DNA of 64,000 nucleotides from Phycisphaerae bacterium (GTDB taxonomy: Bacteria; Planctomycetota; Phycisphaerae; Phycisphaerales; SM1A02). The notes below the pieces were generated by a model. It worked only from the letters and a program-made list of their open reading frames with translations. It searched no databases and was not told the origin of the DNA. A program made the translations under genes and the position numbers. This document shows positions 46,618 to 55,563 of this stretch, piece by piece. The stretch spans positions 1-64,000 of the forward strand of contig JABIWU010000003.1 in assembly GCA_018701395.1 (NCBI GenBank), given 5' to 3'. Numbering within the stretch: position 1 is the first letter of the stretch; each line of letters opens with the position of its first letter.

Positions 46618-47538
46618 ATGGCTGATTCGCTTGTATTATTATGTCCAGGGCAAGGTGCGCAAAAAGCAGGAATGGGAAAGGCGTGGTTTGATGCTTCGCC
46701 TGCTGCACAGGCAATCTTTGAAGAAGCAGATGTAATTCTTGGTGGCACGTTAGGTCTTCCACTGAGTGAAATTTGTTTCAATGATCCAAATGGCGAAATT
46801 AACAAAACAAATATTAGCCAACCCGCAATTTATACTTGCTCAGTGGCATCATGGCATGGACTTCGTGAACAGGGGCTAGAAGGCGAAGTAGTTGCAACTG
46901 CTGGGCTGTCTCTTGGCGAGTACACAGCACTTCATCTTGCTGGTGTATTCTCATTTGAAGAGGGATTACGCCTTGTTGCAGAGCGCGGACAACGAATGCA
47001 AACTGCAGCAGAAGCAGAAATAAGCACGATGATTGCAGTAATGGGCGACGATGAAATTGCACTTGCGTTATGTAATGAGGCAAAAGAAGGCGATGAAATT
47101 CTCGTTGCTGCTAACTTTAATGCCCCAGGGCAAACAGTTTTAAGTGGTTCAGTTGCGGCTTGTGATCGAGTGGCAACGTTAGCGGAATCTAAAGGTGTGC
47201 GTGCGACCCCACTCTCGGTTGCTGGTGCGTTTCACTCACCTTTTATGGCATCGGCTGCTGAAGGTATGCGCATTGCACTCTCAGAGGTGGCACTACAACC
47301 ACCAAAAATAGATGTTTGGTCAAATGTTACCGCGGAATTACACGATTCCTCAACAATTGCAGATTGTCTTGTAAAACAAATTACAGACTCTGTTCGTTGG
47401 TCTCAATCCTGCAGCGCAATGGCAAAAAGGTATGATAGTTGCAGTTGGCATGAACTCGCCCCAAGCGGAGTGTTGCGAGGGCTCATGCGAAGAATTACTC
47501 GAGAAGTGAAAGTTGAAGCACACAATGAACCTCATTAA
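46618..47538 (+). CDS. fabD: Malonyl-CoA:ACP transacylase
   Basis: 306 residues from MADSLVLLCPGQGAQ, the standard family start; a longer reading would run into fabH. Active Ser near 98 in GLSLGEYTAL and His near 206 in AGAFHSPFM are present. It loads malonyl groups onto ACP. The 3' end overlaps the next gene by 14 bases. Confidence 0.95.
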   Translation: MADSLVLLCPGQGAQKAGMGKAWFDASPAAQAIFEEADVILGGTLGLPLSEICFNDPNGEINKTNISQPAIYTCSVASWHGLREQGLEGEVVATAGLSLGEYTALHLAGVFSFEEGLRLVAERGQRMQTAAEAEISTMIAVMGDDEIALALCNEAKEGDEILVAANFNAPGQTVLSGSVAACDRVATLAESKGVRATPLSVAGAFHSPFMASAAEGMRIALSEVALQPPKIDVWSNVTAELHDSSTIADCLVKQITDSVRWSQSCSAMAKRYDSCSWHELAPSGVLRGLMRRITREVKVEAHNEPH

Positions 47539-48241
47539 TAAAAGTATTTTGACAACCCTTTTGTCCAGCAGCGTATTATTTAGCCTAGGTTGTGGCGGCG
47601 AGGAAGAAGTTGTCGAAGCGCCAAAAACGATTAAAACAGTTGTAAAAAAACCGAAACCAAAAACAACTGTTCAATTGATGGATGAATTATCAATTGATAA
47701 CAGAATATTCGTTGATGAATTGGAAGCGCCTCGAGAGGAAAAATCTCGAATTGCGCTGTTGCAATTTTTTGATGCCATGTTGAAGAGCGATGTGGCTTCG
47801 CTTAAAAATTCAATTTCAATGGGTGATCGAATCGAATTAGAAGCAATGATTAATGCAGGATTGTCTGAGTATATGAACACAGTTACACGGCTTGATTTGA
47901 AAATTGGATTAGATCCCTCTGGCTCTGATTGTGTTATGGGTGTGTTTGAAATAGGTATGGATTACCAAGTGCAACTTTGGGGATTTCAATTTGATGGGCA
48001 AAAAAGCACCTTCACATCTATGCCAACGCAGCCAAATTTAGTGGATACGCTCAGTGGAAACTGGATTACAAGTTACTTTGCTCTTATTGATAAACAAACG
48101 CAAATTGCCTTGCAGCCGGATGCAGGTTCGTCGTATATTCTTGCTGGCGAAACGGATAAGGAAACTAATTCAGGTTCGCAAGATGACGGACCAAGTGGCC
48201 CCCCTTCACGTCCTGGCGGTCCTGCGACCCCTGGTCACTAA
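47525..48241 (+). CDS. Putative lipoprotein inside the fab operon
   Basis: 238 residues. A signal segment ends with LFSLGCGG, a lipobox with Ser rather than Leu at -3, so lipidation is likely but not certain. The mature protein starts acidic (GGEEEVVEAPK), then Lys-rich, then a folded helical/beta domain, and ends in a Gly-Pro-Ser tail. No family is recognised. It sits between fabD and fabG, where other genomes usually have nothing or acpP, so it may link envelope and lipid supply. Confidence 0.72.
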   Translation: MNLINKSILTTLLSSSVLFSLGCGGEEEVVEAPKTIKTVVKKPKPKTTVQLMDELSIDNRIFVDELEAPREEKSRIALLQFFDAMLKSDVASLKNSISMGDRIELEAMINAGLSEYMNTVTRLDLKIGLDPSGSDCVMGVFEIGMDYQVQLWGFQFDGQKSTFTSMPTQPNLVDTLSGNWITSYFALIDKQTQIALQPDAGSSYILAGETDKETNSGSQDDGPSGPPSRPGGPATPGH

Positions 48242-48279
48242 AAGTAGTACTGATTACACACAGTATCGGAGTCAAAGTT

Positions 48280-49035
48280 ATTACTAATACAAATTCTAAA
48301 AGCGAATCGCGGGTTGCGATTGTAACTGGTGCAAGCCGAGGAATTGGCCGAGCCATTGCTATGAAATTGGCAAGCGATGGTTTTATTCTCGCTTTAATTG
48401 CTCGAAATAAAGAAGCACTTGAAGAAGTGCAGGCAGAAATAGAAGGCAACGGTGGACAAGCAAGTTCACACGTTTGCGACCTTGGCGATTTCTCTTTGTT
48501 CGCCGCTACCATTGAGTCAATAGCTGAGCAGTACGGTCGATTGGACGTTCTCGTGAATAATGCTGGAATGACTCGTGATGGTTTATTGCTTCGTATGTCC
48601 GAAGAAGATTTTGATTCCGTTATTGACGTGAACCTTAAGGCGACGTTCATCGGGTGCAAGACTGCAGCTAGACCAATGATGCGCGGTCGCTGGGGACGGA
48701 TGATTAATTTGACCTCCGTTACTGGCTTGAACGGGAACGCTGGGCAAGCAAATTACGCTGCCGCTAAAGCAGGGATTGTCGGATTGACTAAAACAATCGC
48801 GAAAGAGTTTGGTTCCAAAGGAATTACAGCAAACGCAATTGCGCCAGGATTTATCGAAACAGATATGACCGCGGTGTTAAGCGAGGATATTCGCAATGGG
48901 GTTGAGGCCTCCGTGCCCCTTAGAAGGTATGGACAGCCTGAAGAAATTGCTTCGGCGGTTTCATTCTTGGCTTCTGAAGGTGGTGGCTATATGACGGGGC
49001 AAGTCCTCGTTGTGGATGGTGGATTAACTTGTTGA
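48280..49035 (+). CDS. fabG: 3-oxoacyl-ACP reductase, apparent ATT start
   Basis: 251 residues with this start. Short-chain dehydrogenase: cofactor loop TGASRGIG, NNAG motif, catalytic Ser (NLTSVTG), Tyr-x-x-x-Lys (YAAAK), C-terminal MTGQVLVVDGGL. It reduces 3-oxoacyl-ACP with NADPH. The open frame runs from 48187 to the stop and has no ATG, GTG or TTG before the cofactor loop. ATT at 48280 has GGAG eight bases upstream and gives a normal N-terminus (12 residues before the first strand). The first ATG, at 48361, would remove the whole cofactor loop. Confidence 0.9.
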   Translation: MTNTNSKSESRVAIVTGASRGIGRAIAMKLASDGFILALIARNKEALEEVQAEIEGNGGQASSHVCDLGDFSLFAATIESIAEQYGRLDVLVNNAGMTRDGLLLRMSEEDFDSVIDVNLKATFIGCKTAARPMMRGRWGRMINLTSVTGLNGNAGQANYAAAKAGIVGLTKTIAKEFGSKGITANAIAPGFIETDMTAVLSEDIRNGVEASVPLRRYGQPEEIASAVSFLASEGGGYMTGQVLVVDGGLTC

Positions 49036-49089
49036 TGTAAATGCAATTGCCTCTAGTTGGCTCTTGTGACCCAATGAGCGTGAAGTCCG

Positions 49090-49098
49090 TGATATAAT
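49090..49098 (+). promoter_or_regulatory. Extended -10 promoter of acpP
   Basis: TGATATAAT combines a TGn element with a perfect TATAAT in the 106-base gap between fabG and acpP. It would give acpP-fabF an extra start near 49105, fitting the high demand for acyl carrier protein. Confidence 0.6.
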
Positions 49099-49141
49099 GA
49101 GTACCACCGTGATAGTCGCGGTTTTTAAAGGAGTACAGACG

Positions 49142-49390
49142 ATGACCCGTGCAGAAATTGAAGCTAAAGTAATCGATATTGTTTCAACACAACTTGGTGT
49201 TGATAAATCAGAAGTGAAACTAGAATCAAGTTTCGCGAATGACTTAAATGCTGACAGTTTAGATACTGTTGAGCTAGTAATGGAACTTGAAGATGCGTTT
49301 TCAACTGATATTCCAGATGAGAAAGCAGAACAAATTCAAACAGTAGGAAGCGCTGTCAATTTTATCGCAGAAGCTTCTGGCGCTGAATAA
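49142..49390 (+). CDS. acpP: Acyl carrier protein
   Basis: 82 residues, acidic and helical. Ser39 in [15 protein letters not shown] is the phosphopantetheine site. AAAGGAG lies eight bases before the ATG at 49142, which fixes the start against a longer in-frame reading. It is followed by fabF at 15 bases. It carries acyl chains for the FabD, FabG, FabH and FabF enzymes of this operon. Confidence 0.97.
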   Translation: MTRAEIEAKVIDIVSTQLGVDKSEVKLESSFANDLNADSLDTVELVMELEDAFSTDIPDEKAEQIQTVGSAVNFIAEASGAE

Positions 49391-49405
49391 CTTAAGGTTT
49401 ATTAC

Positions 49406-50662
49406 ATGTCCTTATTTTCTCAGCGGCGCGTTGTCATTACCGGTCTTGGTGCTATTTCAAACCTTGGTCATGATGTGGCTTCGACATGGAGCGGTTTACT
49501 AGAAGGCCGGTCTGGTATTGGTCCTATTACTGCTTTTGAACAAGATGAGCGTTGGTCTTCTCGCATCGCTGGTGAAGTGCGCGACTGGGATGCTGCCGAT
49601 AAACTTGAACGAGCAGAAATAAAGAAAACGGACCGTTTCGCTCAGTTAGGAATTTGGGCTTCGATTGAAGCAATGGAACATTCGGGACTTGCATGGCAAG
49701 AAGGTGATGCAAGTCGCCGAGGTGTTGTTATTGGATCTGGTGTTGGCGGCATTCAAACGATTGAACATTTTTCAAGTATTCTTGCTGAAAGAGGCCCAAA
49801 GCGCCTTAGTCCATTCACCGTCCCGAAATTAATGGTCAATGCTGCAGCGGGAAATGTCTCAATTCGGTTTAACTTGCGAGGCGTTAATTCAGCCCCAGCA
49901 ACTGCATGCGCAACTGGCGGGCACGCGTTAGCAGAAGCTTGCATGTTTATCGCTTTGGATCAAGCAGACTTTATCTTGGCTGGTGGCGCTGAAAGCGCTG
50001 TTTCACCCGTCTGTGTCAGCTCTTTTTCTGCAATGAAAGCGCTCTCCACTCGTAACGATGAGCCAATGTTTGCTTCAAGACCATTCGATCGCGATCGCGA
50101 TGGTTTTGTTCTATCCGAGGGTGCTGCGGTACTTGCTGTAGAAGAATTGGAACACGCAAAAGCACGTGGCGCAAACATTCTTGCTGAAATAATCGGCTTT
50201 GGAATTACAGGTGATGCGGGGCATATCGCAGCACCTGATGCGGCGGGTTCTGGAGCAAAAGCAGCTATGACAGCTGCTCTGCGAACAGCAAACATTCCTT
50301 TAGAATCAATCGATTACATCAACGCACATGGGACTTCAACCCCACTTGGAGATGCTGCGGAAGTGTATGCAGTGAAATCCCTTTTCGGCGACCATGCGTA
50401 CAAGTTGGCTATGAGTTCTACGAAATCATGTACCGGGCATACCCTTGGTGCAGCGGGTGGGATTGAATCCATTGCAGTTGTAAAAGCAATCTGCGAAGGT
50501 GTTATGCCACCAACCATAAACTTAGATAATCCTGACGAAGGATTTGATTTAAACTTTGTTGCAAACACGCCGCAAGAACGAAAAATTCGCGTTGCGTTAA
50601 ATAACTCTTTTGGTTTCGGTGGGCACAACGTTTCGCTTGCTATTGCAGCTTTCGATGGTTAA
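49406..50662 (+). CDS. fabF: Beta-ketoacyl-ACP synthase II
   Basis: 418 residues. Condensing enzyme for chain elongation. Active Cys near 168 (PATACATGG), His near 308 (NAHGTSTPLGD) and His near 345 (KSCTGHTLGAAGG), plus the SFGFGGHN end block, are all present. It closes the fab operon and is convergent with the PagL-like gene, with no strong terminator between them. Confidence 0.96.
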   Translation: MSLFSQRRVVITGLGAISNLGHDVASTWSGLLEGRSGIGPITAFEQDERWSSRIAGEVRDWDAADKLERAEIKKTDRFAQLGIWASIEAMEHSGLAWQEGDASRRGVVIGSGVGGIQTIEHFSSILAERGPKRLSPFTVPKLMVNAAAGNVSIRFNLRGVNSAPATACATGGHALAEACMFIALDQADFILAGGAESAVSPVCVSSFSAMKALSTRNDEPMFASRPFDRDRDGFVLSEGAAVLAVEELEHAKARGANILAEIIGFGITGDAGHIAAPDAAGSGAKAAMTAALRTANIPLESIDYINAHGTSTPLGDAAEVYAVKSLFGDHAYKLAMSSTKSCTGHTLGAAGGIESIAVVKAICEGVMPPTINLDNPDEGFDLNFVANTPQERKIRVALNNSFGFGGHNVSLAIAAFDG

Positions 50663-50702
50663 ATTAAAATAATTCGAGGGCTAGTTGAAGGGCGGTCGGC
50701 GG

Positions 50703-51335
50703 TTAAAACGGGAAGGAAATGCCCGTCCAAATCATAATGCTGTCACGACCTGGGTTGTTTGAATAGGTATTTGCATTTGAAATATGATGCCACTTCACGC
50801 CGATTAGCCAACGGTTGTTATTGCCAATGTCAAACGAAAAACCAACGCCTGCTTGCGGCGTGAAATTAAACCTTGAACCATCGCTTGGTACATTTTCGGA
50901 TGTGCGAAGAAGTCCAGCACCGCCTTCTAAAAACATTGACCAAGATTCTTTAGCAATGAAATGCCATCGTAGTTGTAATGTGAAATTAAGACCCCTTGCG
51001 TCTTCGTTTACTTGATCAACGTCCATAATAAAAAGACCAAGGTCGAGACTCAAATTGTCATCAACAAAGTACTCATACTCAACGCCAAGAATTTTTAGTG
51101 TATTGTTTGAATCTTTAATGTCTTCTGCAAAGCCGCCAGAGAAACCCCATCGCCATGTACCTTCTTTACCCCATGTAGTTGGAAGCGGGTCTATTTCGGT
51201 CGCTTGCATTTCTTCAGGCTGTGAAGCTTGCATCGTTATCGTGTTTTCGAGAGAAAGCGAGGATTGTGCGATAATGTCAATCCGTTGATACTCTGCTGTT
51301 GTTGCGCAAAGCGCGAGTGTAAATGCTTGAATCAT
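50703..51335 (-). CDS. PagL-like outer-membrane acyloxyacyl hydrolase (lipid A deacylase type)
   Basis: 210 residues. A short signal segment, then alternating aromatic beta strands of an outer-membrane barrel ending in Phe. His184-x-Ser186 in WHHISNANT fits the catalytic HxS of PagL, and Asp198 lies 12 residues after the Ser, where PagL has its third catalytic residue as Glu. PagL removes an acyl chain from lipid A. The Glu-to-Asp change leaves activity open. The start codon is two bases after the 3' end of tRNA-Glu. Confidence 0.65.
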   Translation of the reverse strand: MIQAFTLALCATTAEYQRIDIIAQSSLSLENTITMQASQPEEMQATEIDPLPTTWGKEGTWRWGFSGGFAEDIKDSNNTLKILGVEYEYFVDDNLSLDLGLFIMDVDQVNEDARGLNFTLQLRWHFIAKESWSMFLEGGAGLLRTSENVPSDGSRFNFTPQAGVGFSFDIGNNNRWLIGVKWHHISNANTYSNNPGRDSIMIWTGISFPF

Positions 51336-51337
51336 AA

Positions 51338-51411
51338 TGATCCCAAGGGGATTCGAACCCCTGTTCCCAGGATGAAAACCTGGTGTCCTGACCTGGCTAG
51401 ACGATGGGACC
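51338..51411 (-). tRNA. tRNA-Glu (anticodon TTC)
   Basis: 74 bases on the minus strand. The acceptor stem GGTCCCA/TGGGATC closes with one G-T pair. The anticodon stem CAGG/CCTG carries the loop TTTTCAT, giving anticodon TTC. The T arm is CAGGG-GTTCGAATC-CCCTG with the expected TTCGA. CCA is not encoded. It reads GAA and GAG codons and supplies Glu-tRNA for translation and possibly haem synthesis. Confidence 0.95.
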
Positions 51412-51468
51412 TACGGCGAGGAATCATACCGCACTCACGACTTTGCTGCAGAGTGTATCCTTCAGAAA

Positions 51469-52194
51469 ATGCTTACTCTTTCACTGATTATTGTTCTACA
51501 TGCGACTTTTAGCTCTGGGATTCCTCTACTGAGCGAAAATGACCAAATTAGACTCTCCACGGCGGTTGATGGGCAAGATTCCCGTGGAGAATCTTTTGCA
51601 GCTATCTTGGAGCACGTCAGCGAATGGAAGCACCCAATTGAAGCCGAGTTTAAGGAAATACCGGTGTCTGCCTTATTGTCGCAACCCGAGGAGTACCGAG
51701 GCGTCCTCGTTGGGTTCCAAGGCACTCTTGAGCAAAATAGCCCTCAGACTCAACCCTGGGAAGGTGTGCATGAGTGGTTTGTCAGAGACCAGAGTGGGTC
51801 GTTGCTCTGCATTTATGTTGTTGGCTCAAACCAAATTTCAGTGGGGGATTCGGTTTCTGGAATTGCTCTATTTTATAAAACGATGTCAATGGAGGGCCGT
51901 GACTCACAAGTCAGAATGTACCCTACGTTTGTGACCTCGCCACTTGCAATTGATTTACTTGCTTCAAGCAACGCCATTCCGACACCGCTTTTGCTTTTGC
52001 CAGTTCTGTTAATTGCATCCATCATCGTATTTATTCTTGCACGACTGGGTAAACGAAAACGGCAGATTCGTCATAGGGTTCCTATTCAAACGGACGATGT
52101 TGTAGATGCAATGATTAATTATGCTAGCGACTTGCCAGATAACGCTTCACAAGCACTTGCAAAAATGTTTGAGCAATCTGAAGGTGATGTATGA
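51469..52194 (+). CDS. Membrane-anchored protein of unknown function
   Basis: 241 residues. A signal peptide (about 1-17), then an extracytoplasmic beta-rich domain with a conserved-looking core (PEEYRGVLVGFQGTLEQN ... WFVRDQSGSLLCIYVVG) that resembles an OB-fold, one membrane segment near 164-183, and a short basic then acidic cytoplasmic tail. No known family. It overlaps aroB by four bases. Confidence 0.7.
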   Translation: MLTLSLIIVLHATFSSGIPLLSENDQIRLSTAVDGQDSRGESFAAILEHVSEWKHPIEAEFKEIPVSALLSQPEEYRGVLVGFQGTLEQNSPQTQPWEGVHEWFVRDQSGSLLCIYVVGSNQISVGDSVSGIALFYKTMSMEGRDSQVRMYPTFVTSPLAIDLLASSNAIPTPLLLLPVLLIASIIVFILARLGKRKRQIRHRVPIQTDDVVDAMINYASDLPDNASQALAKMFEQSEGDV

Positions 52195-53297
52195 ACACCG
52201 TTACAACTTCACTTGGCGACAATTCATACGACATTCATATAGGTTGCAATATTCTTCAAGAATTAGGGGCTATCGCAACATCGGTAGCGCCCGCTACAAA
52301 GCACTTTTTTGTTGTAGATAAAAATGTAGAACAAACACACGCGAAAGAAGCGATGCAAGCATTCGGCGGACAGTGTGAAATGGTTTCGCTTGATGCTATT
52401 GAGTCGAACAAAACAATGGCGAGCGTCGAGTCAATCTGGTCATCGATGCTTGATGCAGGATGCGATCGGCATTCAGAACTAATAGCAATCGGTGGTGGTC
52501 TAACGGGGGATGTTGGTGGTTTCGCAGCGGCAACATATATGCGTGGTTTGCAGTTAATTCAAGTGCCAACATCATTATTAGCGATGGTTGATGCGTCAAT
52601 TGGAGGTAAAACAGGCGTGAATCTACCCATTCGTTCTGAAGATGGAACGTCTATTTTGGGTAAAAATTTAGCGGGGTCTTTTTGGCAACCAAAGGTTGTT
52701 GTTGCTGATGTCATGACACTTCAAACGCTTGACGATAGGCAACTTCGCTGCGGTCTCGCTGAATGCATTAAACATGCAATACTCGGTCATCAATCGATGA
52801 TGGATTTTATTTTAGAGAATACATCTGCGATTCTTGATCGTGATAGCGATGTGCTCGTTGAGTTAGTTACCAAAAGCGCATCAATAAAAGCAAAAGTGGT
52901 TTCGCAAGATGAACGAGAACATGGTGGCAGAGCCCTCTTGAATTTAGGGCATACATTCGCCCACGCAATTGAACCCATGCGTGAATTAGATTTATACCAC
53001 GGTGAAGCAGTTTCAATTGGACTCGTTGCTGCAGTTACTTGCGCAGAAGCGATGGGGCTGGTGGATGCTGAACGGGTCGATCAAATTCGCCACGTACTCA
53101 CTATGGCCGGATTGCCTGTTAGTTTGCCTTTGCCAGTTTCAATTGAATCCGTACTGCGATTAATGCAAATTGACAAAAAGAATAAAGATTCAAATATCAG
53201 ACTTGTGCTCCCAACGAACTCTGGCGCTGAAATGTATACCGAAATTGACGAGACAGCACTTGTGCTCGCGTGGACTTCAGTTGGTGCATCCGCATAA
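52191..53297 (+). CDS. aroB: 3-dehydroquinate synthase
   Basis: 368 residues. Second step of the shikimate pathway, NAD- and metal-dependent. Landmarks: IAIGGGLTGDVGGFAAATYMRGL, VPTSLLAMVDASIGGKTGVNLP, and NLGHTFAHAIE with metal-binding His. It starts inside the stop of the preceding membrane protein gene (ATGA). Confidence 0.96.
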   Translation: MNTVTTSLGDNSYDIHIGCNILQELGAIATSVAPATKHFFVVDKNVEQTHAKEAMQAFGGQCEMVSLDAIESNKTMASVESIWSSMLDAGCDRHSELIAIGGGLTGDVGGFAAATYMRGLQLIQVPTSLLAMVDASIGGKTGVNLPIRSEDGTSILGKNLAGSFWQPKVVVADVMTLQTLDDRQLRCGLAECIKHAILGHQSMMDFILENTSAILDRDSDVLVELVTKSASIKAKVVSQDEREHGGRALLNLGHTFAHAIEPMRELDLYHGEAVSIGLVAAVTCAEAMGLVDAERVDQIRHVLTMAGLPVSLPLPVSIESVLRLMQIDKKNKDSNIRLVLPTNSGAEMYTEIDETALVLAWTSVGASA

Positions 53298-53416
53298 TTA
53301 GATAATTCAATGTAAAAATAATGGGCGACAAAATGGAAGATTGACGGCTCAAGAAAAAGAGCGTTCGGTTCCGATAAAGAAATGTTGCTTCTTTTTTGAA
53401 GCCGGAGAGGATTTTT

Positions 53417-54337
53417 GTGCGCACATTTTCAATTGTTAACCAAAAAGGGGGTTGTGGCAAGACGACAACATCAATAAACGTTGCAGCAGTGTACGCTCGG
53501 CGTGGAAAACGAACGTTACTCGTAGACATGGACCCCCAATCACACTGTGCGGCTGGTTTGGGCGTTCCTGAGGAACAAATAGAAAAACACATTGGTGATG
53601 CAATGGTTGCAACACATAATGATTCCCTTCAAAAAGATGATTATCTTTGGGAAATTACTCGAAACTTCCATCTCGCGCCAAGCACAATGATGTTGTCAGC
53701 CCTTGAAGCGCCAGGGGGTGCATTGCAAACAATGCCAGATCGTGACCGACGATTGGAAAGTTTGCTTGCGCTTTGGGCGAACGATTTTGACATTTGCGTC
53801 ATTGATTGTCCGCCAAATATTGGTTTATTAACCTATAACTCATTACGCGCGGCATCAGAAGCACTTATTCCGGTAGAAACTGGGTATTTTTCTATTCGAG
53901 GTGCACGTAGGCAACGAAAAGCCGTTGATGCTTTGATTGCAAGAATTGGAAAACCCCTGCCTTGTAGAATTATTCCATCAATTCACCGCCCAACACCGCT
54001 TGCTAGAAAATTATTACATTCTTTACAAGAGTCATTTGCTCCTGAAGTTTCCCCCACGGTGATTCGAGATCACGAAACACTTCGCGAAGCAGTAAGTTTT
54101 GGACAATCAGTCCTTGATTTTGCTCCTGGGTGTGAAGCAGAAAAAGATTTTGAAGCACTGGTTACATGGTTAGAAGAAAAATATTCTCCACCAATGCCAG
54201 AAGTTGAGGTGATTAGTGCAACCGGCGGTCGAGCAGCCGAATTAGCCCGAAGAGTGGCAACACTTAAGTTAAATGTAGAGCATGAAAAAGAATCTCCAAT
54301 TATTGGGCGCATTTCTCCAGAGGTTGATTTTGAATGA
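53417..54337 (+). CDS. ParA/MinD-family ATPase
   Basis: 306 residues starting at GTG (V-RTFSIVNQKGGCGK). The deviant Walker A KGGCGKTTT has the signature Lys at position 10, and DMDPQ plus VIDCPP are switch motifs. The DNA-partition or cell-pole positioning function of this family is ATP-driven. GGAGAGG lies just before the GTG. The usual parB is missing; a protein of unknown function overlaps instead. Its tail (about 255-306) is extra and may bind that partner. Confidence 0.88.
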   Translation: MRTFSIVNQKGGCGKTTTSINVAAVYARRGKRTLLVDMDPQSHCAAGLGVPEEQIEKHIGDAMVATHNDSLQKDDYLWEITRNFHLAPSTMMLSALEAPGGALQTMPDRDRRLESLLALWANDFDICVIDCPPNIGLLTYNSLRAASEALIPVETGYFSIRGARRQRKAVDALIARIGKPLPCRIIPSIHRPTPLARKLLHSLQESFAPEVSPTVIRDHETLREAVSFGQSVLDFAPGCEAEKDFEALVTWLEEKYSPPMPEVEVISATGGRAAELARRVATLKLNVEHEKESPIIGRISPEVDFE

Positions 54338-55563
54338 CACCACCAAGCTCAGAACATTATGCTGAACTCGCTGCTTTATTCACAACTGTTCCGGAAGAGT
54401 CAATAAAGCCATCAATTGAATTGTTATTGCCCGCGCATCTGCCTGTGCAAGGTGGTCTATGGCTAGTTCCTTATGCAGGTAGAGAAGCAGCGGGTGGAAC
54501 CGCAATCCTTGTGCGAATGCACGAGGACACCTTAGATGTTGCGGCAATTGGAACGGGGAATATTGAATTAAATGGATGCGTCTCAATGGAAGATGTGCTT
54601 GCCCGTACTTCTAGTTCAGCAGTGCATTGGATTATTCAACCACCAGCGGACGCTGACCCAACTTCGTTACTTCATTGTGATGCAGACAGCGTAACATTAC
54701 TCTCTGGTGCAGATCAAGCAGCAGTCGTTGGCGCTTACAGATTATTAAAGGGTTTAATTACAAGCGCTGGTTCCAAGAAGGAAGTGCCAACAATGCGTTT
54801 GGTTGTTGTTGGTGCAGAAGAACGTTCGGCATCTGATGCTGCGAGTCGAATTGTCCAAACGGCACAATTGCAATTGAATGTCAAGTTAGACGTAGGTCCT
54901 GCGCTTCCTGCAATGGGAAGCACAAGTAAAGTAATTTCCCAAGTTAGTTTCTCGCGAGGAAGTAATGTTGTTGATTTGATGGGAAAAATTCGAAGCGCAA
55001 ACAGCGATCAAGATATGCTCGAAACTACTGACAGAATTGAGAAGCCATTCGTTTTCGATGAACCAGTTGTTTCATTTGTTGACACAATTGATGCAGTGCC
55101 GAATGAAAAACATGAAACCGATTCAGTCTCTAAAACTACACCTGAGCCGATCGCAACACCTATAGAAGAACAACCAAGTGTTGAAACTGCTGCGCAGGCA
55201 TCAGCAATAAAATCTGAGTACGCGTCTTACATTGACGGATTGCTTGCAATAGCACCGAGATGCCCCGAGCATAATCATGTTGAACTTGCAGTTGACATGG
55301 ATGGCCGTTTACACGTGCTTGCTGATGCAGATGATTTGCGAGATGTTGCAATAGTTAGCGCATGGATAGTTCGACATGGTTCACTTTTGGCAATGGCTTG
55401 TGGTGGGTTGAAACTTGCAGAAGGCGTTACTCCTGTTCAGCATATTTTCACCGACGATGCAGTCGCAGTTGCAGATTTACACGGGACGGATGTTCGGATG
55501 CACCTTCTAGCAGAAGTGCAAGTCAAGGGTGCAACGGGTATTTTTTGTACGCCGCTTAATTAA
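54334..55563 (+). CDS. Unknown partner of the ParA-like ATPase
   Basis: 409 residues. Two folded parts are joined by a linker rich in Glu, Pro and Thr (about 230-290). Part one contains MRLVVVGAEERSASDAASRIV, part two VELAVDMDGRLHVLADADDLRDVAIVSAWIVRHG. No DNA-binding, membrane or enzyme motif is visible. Start overlaps the ATPase stop (ATGA), so the two are coupled and likely work together. Its stop lies in a TTAATTAA shared with the convergent dipeptidase gene. Confidence 0.72.
   Translation: MTPPSSEHYAELAALFTTVPEESIKPSIELLLPAHLPVQGGLWLVPYAGREAAGGTAILVRMHEDTLDVAAIGTGNIELNGCVSMEDVLARTSSSAVHWIIQPPADADPTSLLHCDADSVTLLSGADQAAVVGAYRLLKGLITSAGSKKEVPTMRLVVVGAEERSASDAASRIVQTAQLQLNVKLDVGPALPAMGSTSKVISQVSFSRGSNVVDLMGKIRSANSDQDMLETTDRIEKPFVFDEPVVSFVDTIDAVPNEKHETDSVSKTTPEPIATPIEEQPSVETAAQASAIKSEYASYIDGLLAIAPRCPEHNHVELAVDMDGRLHVLADADDLRDVAIVSAWIVRHGSLLAMACGGLKLAEGVTPVQHIFTDDAVAVADLHGTDVRMHLLAEVQVKGATGIFCTPLN

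Noticed and set aside
48361-49035. fabG starting at the first ATG
   Set aside because: It would delete the TGASRGIG cofactor loop that every FabG needs.
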